DNA from: Candidatus Aminicenantes bacterium UBA2199 | Lineage (GTDB): Bacteria; Acidobacteriota; Aminicenantia; UBA2199 | Direction of reading: 5' to 3' | NCBI GenBank assembly: GCA_002327965.1 | Contig: DCVB01000043.1 | Coordinates: forward strand, 1-46,059 | Length of the DNA: 46,059 nt | Part shown: positions 44,642-46,059 of the stretch, one piece after another | Numbering within the stretch: position 1 is the stretch's first letter | Layout: the number at the start of each line of letters is the position of its first letter | Program-made: the position numbers and the translations under genes | The notes under the pieces: generated by a model | The model's database searches: none | Told to the model about the DNA's origin: nothing | The model's input: only the letters and a program-made list of their open reading frames with translations

Positions 44642-46059
44642 ATGCAAAAAACCATTCAAATCGACATAGAGGGTTCTAGCCTAAAAATCGACATCCACCG
44701 CTGGGCGCGCCAGTCGAACGGCTCGGCCTTGCTGACGTACAAGGACAACATGATCCTGGTCACCGCCAACATGCGCGACGAAGAGAAAGTCGGCCAGGAC
44801 TTCCTGCCGCTGATGGTGGATTTCCGCGAGAACACCTACTCCGCGGGCAAGATCCCCGGCGGCTTCTTCAAGCGCGAGGGCAAGCCCTCCGAGAAGGAAG
44901 TGCTGCTTTCCCGCCTCATCGACCGCCCCATCCGGCCGCTGTTCCCCGAGAACTACCACCACGACACCCAGGTGATCGCCATGCTGCTCTCGGCCGACTT
45001 CAGCATCGATTACGACGCCATGGGCATCATCGGCGCCTCCGCCGCTTTGCTCTCCTCGACCATCCCCTTCACCTCGCCGCTGGCGGCGGTCAAGATCGGC
45101 TGGAAGGCCGGGCAGTACATCGTCAACCCCGGCCTGGACATGCGCAAGGAACTGGACATGATCCTGCTGGTGGCCGGCACCGAGACGGAAGTGGTCATGC
45201 TCGAGGCCGGCGGCAGCGAGTTCTCCGACCAGGTCTTCCTGGAGGGGCTGCGCCGGGCCAAGGAAGTGATCGCCCGCATCTGCCAGGCGCAGAAAGAGCT
45301 GATCAATCCCGACAAGATGGTCCCGGCCGCCAAGCCCGAGACCGATGCCCTGGCCGCAGACATCCGCGCCAAGTTTTCGGCCCAGATCCGCGACGCCATC
45401 TTCACCCAGGACCGCGTGCTGCGCCGCCTGAAGATCAAGGCCATCATGGAGGAGATCCAGCAGGGCAAGGAAGGAACCGAAGAGCTCGCCCTCGCCAAGG
45501 GCGCATTCGAGAGGGTCGAATCCCAGGTGTTCCGCGAGACGCTGCTCAAGGAAAAGCGGCGCACCGACAACCGTTCCTTCACCGAGATCCGGCCGATCCG
45601 CATCGAGCTGGGCGTACTGCCCCGCGTCCACGGCTCGGCCGTCTTCACCCGCGGCGAGACCCAGTCGCTGTCGACCGTCACCCTGGGTTCCGAGGACGAC
45701 GCCCAGCGCCTCGACCTGCTCAGCGGTGCCGATTCCAAGAAGAAATTCCTCCTGCACTACAACTTCCCGCCCTTTTCGGTGGGCGAGGTCAGTTTCCTGC
45801 GCGGGGCCGGCCGCCGCGAGATCGGCCACGGCAACCTGGCCGAGAAGGCACTGAAGATCATGATCCCGGACAACGAAACGTTTCCCTATACCATCCGCGT
45901 CGTCTCCGACATCCTGGAGTCGAACGGCTCCTCATCCATGGCCACGGTCTGCGGCGGGACCCTGGCGCTGATGAATGCCGGTGTGCCCATCAAGGCCCCG
46001 GTGGCCGGCATCGCCATGGGCCTGGTCAAGGAAGGCGACGAATTCGCCGTGCTGACCGA
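44642..46059 (+). CDS. pnp: polyribonucleotide nucleotidyltransferase (partial, 3' end outside)
   Basis: The first 472 residues of PNPase are present, running off the window. The first RNase PH domain has SNGSALLTYKDNMILVTANMRDE and GKIPGGFFKREGKPSEKEVLLSRLIDRPIRPLFPE; then the helical linker and the second PH domain with RVHGSAVFTRGETQSLSTVTLG, GEVSFLRGAGRREIGHGNLAEKAL and ESNGSSSMATVCGGTLALMNAGVP. It degrades RNA 3' to 5' by phosphorolysis. KH and S1 domains would follow. AGGAG lies seven bases before the ATG. It is co-transcribed with rpsO. Confidence 0.96.
   Translation, partial: MQKTIQIDIEGSSLKIDIHRWARQSNGSALLTYKDNMILVTANMRDEEKVGQDFLPLMVDFRENTYSAGKIPGGFFKREGKPSEKEVLLSRLIDRPIRPLFPENYHHDTQVIAMLLSADFSIDYDAMGIIGASAALLSSTIPFTSPLAAVKIGWKAGQYIVNPGLDMRKELDMILLVAGTETEVVMLEAGGSEFSDQVFLEGLRRAKEVIARICQAQKELINPDKMVPAAKPETDALAADIRAKFSAQIRDAIFTQDRVLRRLKIKAIMEEIQQGKEGTEELALAKGAFERVESQVFRETLLKEKRRTDNRSFTEIRPIRIELGVLPRVHGSAVFTRGETQSLSTVTLGSEDDAQRLDLLSGADSKKKFLLHYNFPPFSVGEVSFLRGAGRREIGHGNLAEKALKIMIPDNETFPYTIRVVSDILESNGSSSMATVCGGTLALMNAGVPIKAPVAGIAMGLVKEGDEFAVLT

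Overview
The window looks like a chromosomal segment of a GC-rich, diderm (Gram-negative) bacterium. The signs are LpxD for lipid A, a TolC-type outer-membrane channel, type IV pilin-like proteins and a capsule/O-glycan gene cluster. Nothing here fixes the phylum. The gene style (TPR-GT-C proteins, DUF1573, GspG-like pilins, a split ATP synthase operon) would fit an uncultured Acidobacteriota/Aminicenantota-type lineage, but that is a guess.

Layout. 1-79 is the first codons of recN (minus). About 206-21050 is a surface-glycan cluster: three GT-C/TPR membrane proteins and one GT-C protein without TPRs, two GT4 and four GT2-like glycosyltransferases, a further GT-A-like enzyme, three methyltransferases, a Wzx-type flippase and a DegT sugar aminotransferase. 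A lower-GC patch (about 13.8-17.5 kb) inside it may be imported. 21.3-25.7 kb is a cassette in which two paralogous GspG-like pilins, each with a -24/-12 (sigma-54) promoter, flank two Wzy_C/TPR membrane proteins. 25.7-30.4 kb is a minus-strand run: DUF1573, lpxD, a YihY/BrkB protein, and the Fo part of an ATP synthase (c, a, I, Z) without F1 genes. 30.4-38.9 kb holds a degenerate UvrA paralogue, a small secreted protein, tRNA-Arg, a nitroreductase, a MITE-like palindrome, a DUF362 protein, tRNA-His, a Trm112-like/methyltransferase fusion and an SPFH/ribbon-helix-helix operon. 39-46 kb holds a membrane sulfatase-fold protein, a PilZ protein with a sigma-54-like promoter, cystathionine beta-synthase, TolC, rpsO and the start of pnp.

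Two features stand out. First, initiation. At least five genes have a -10 hexamer ending six or seven bases before the ATG, so their mRNAs should be leaderless. Four glycan genes that lack a Shine-Dalgarno are each preceded by a tiny ORF whose ATG sits 5-9 bases after a -10 box and whose TGA overlaps the main start (ATGA or GTGA). This looks like a recurrent leaderless-leader-ORF plus translational-coupling architecture. Second, the pilin/Wzy_C cassette beside a glycan cluster suggests a sigma-54-controlled pilin glycosylation or glycan-ligation system.

The view is limited to sequence reading. Family names rest on motifs I recognise, promoter calls on consensus and spacing, and nothing was searched against a database.
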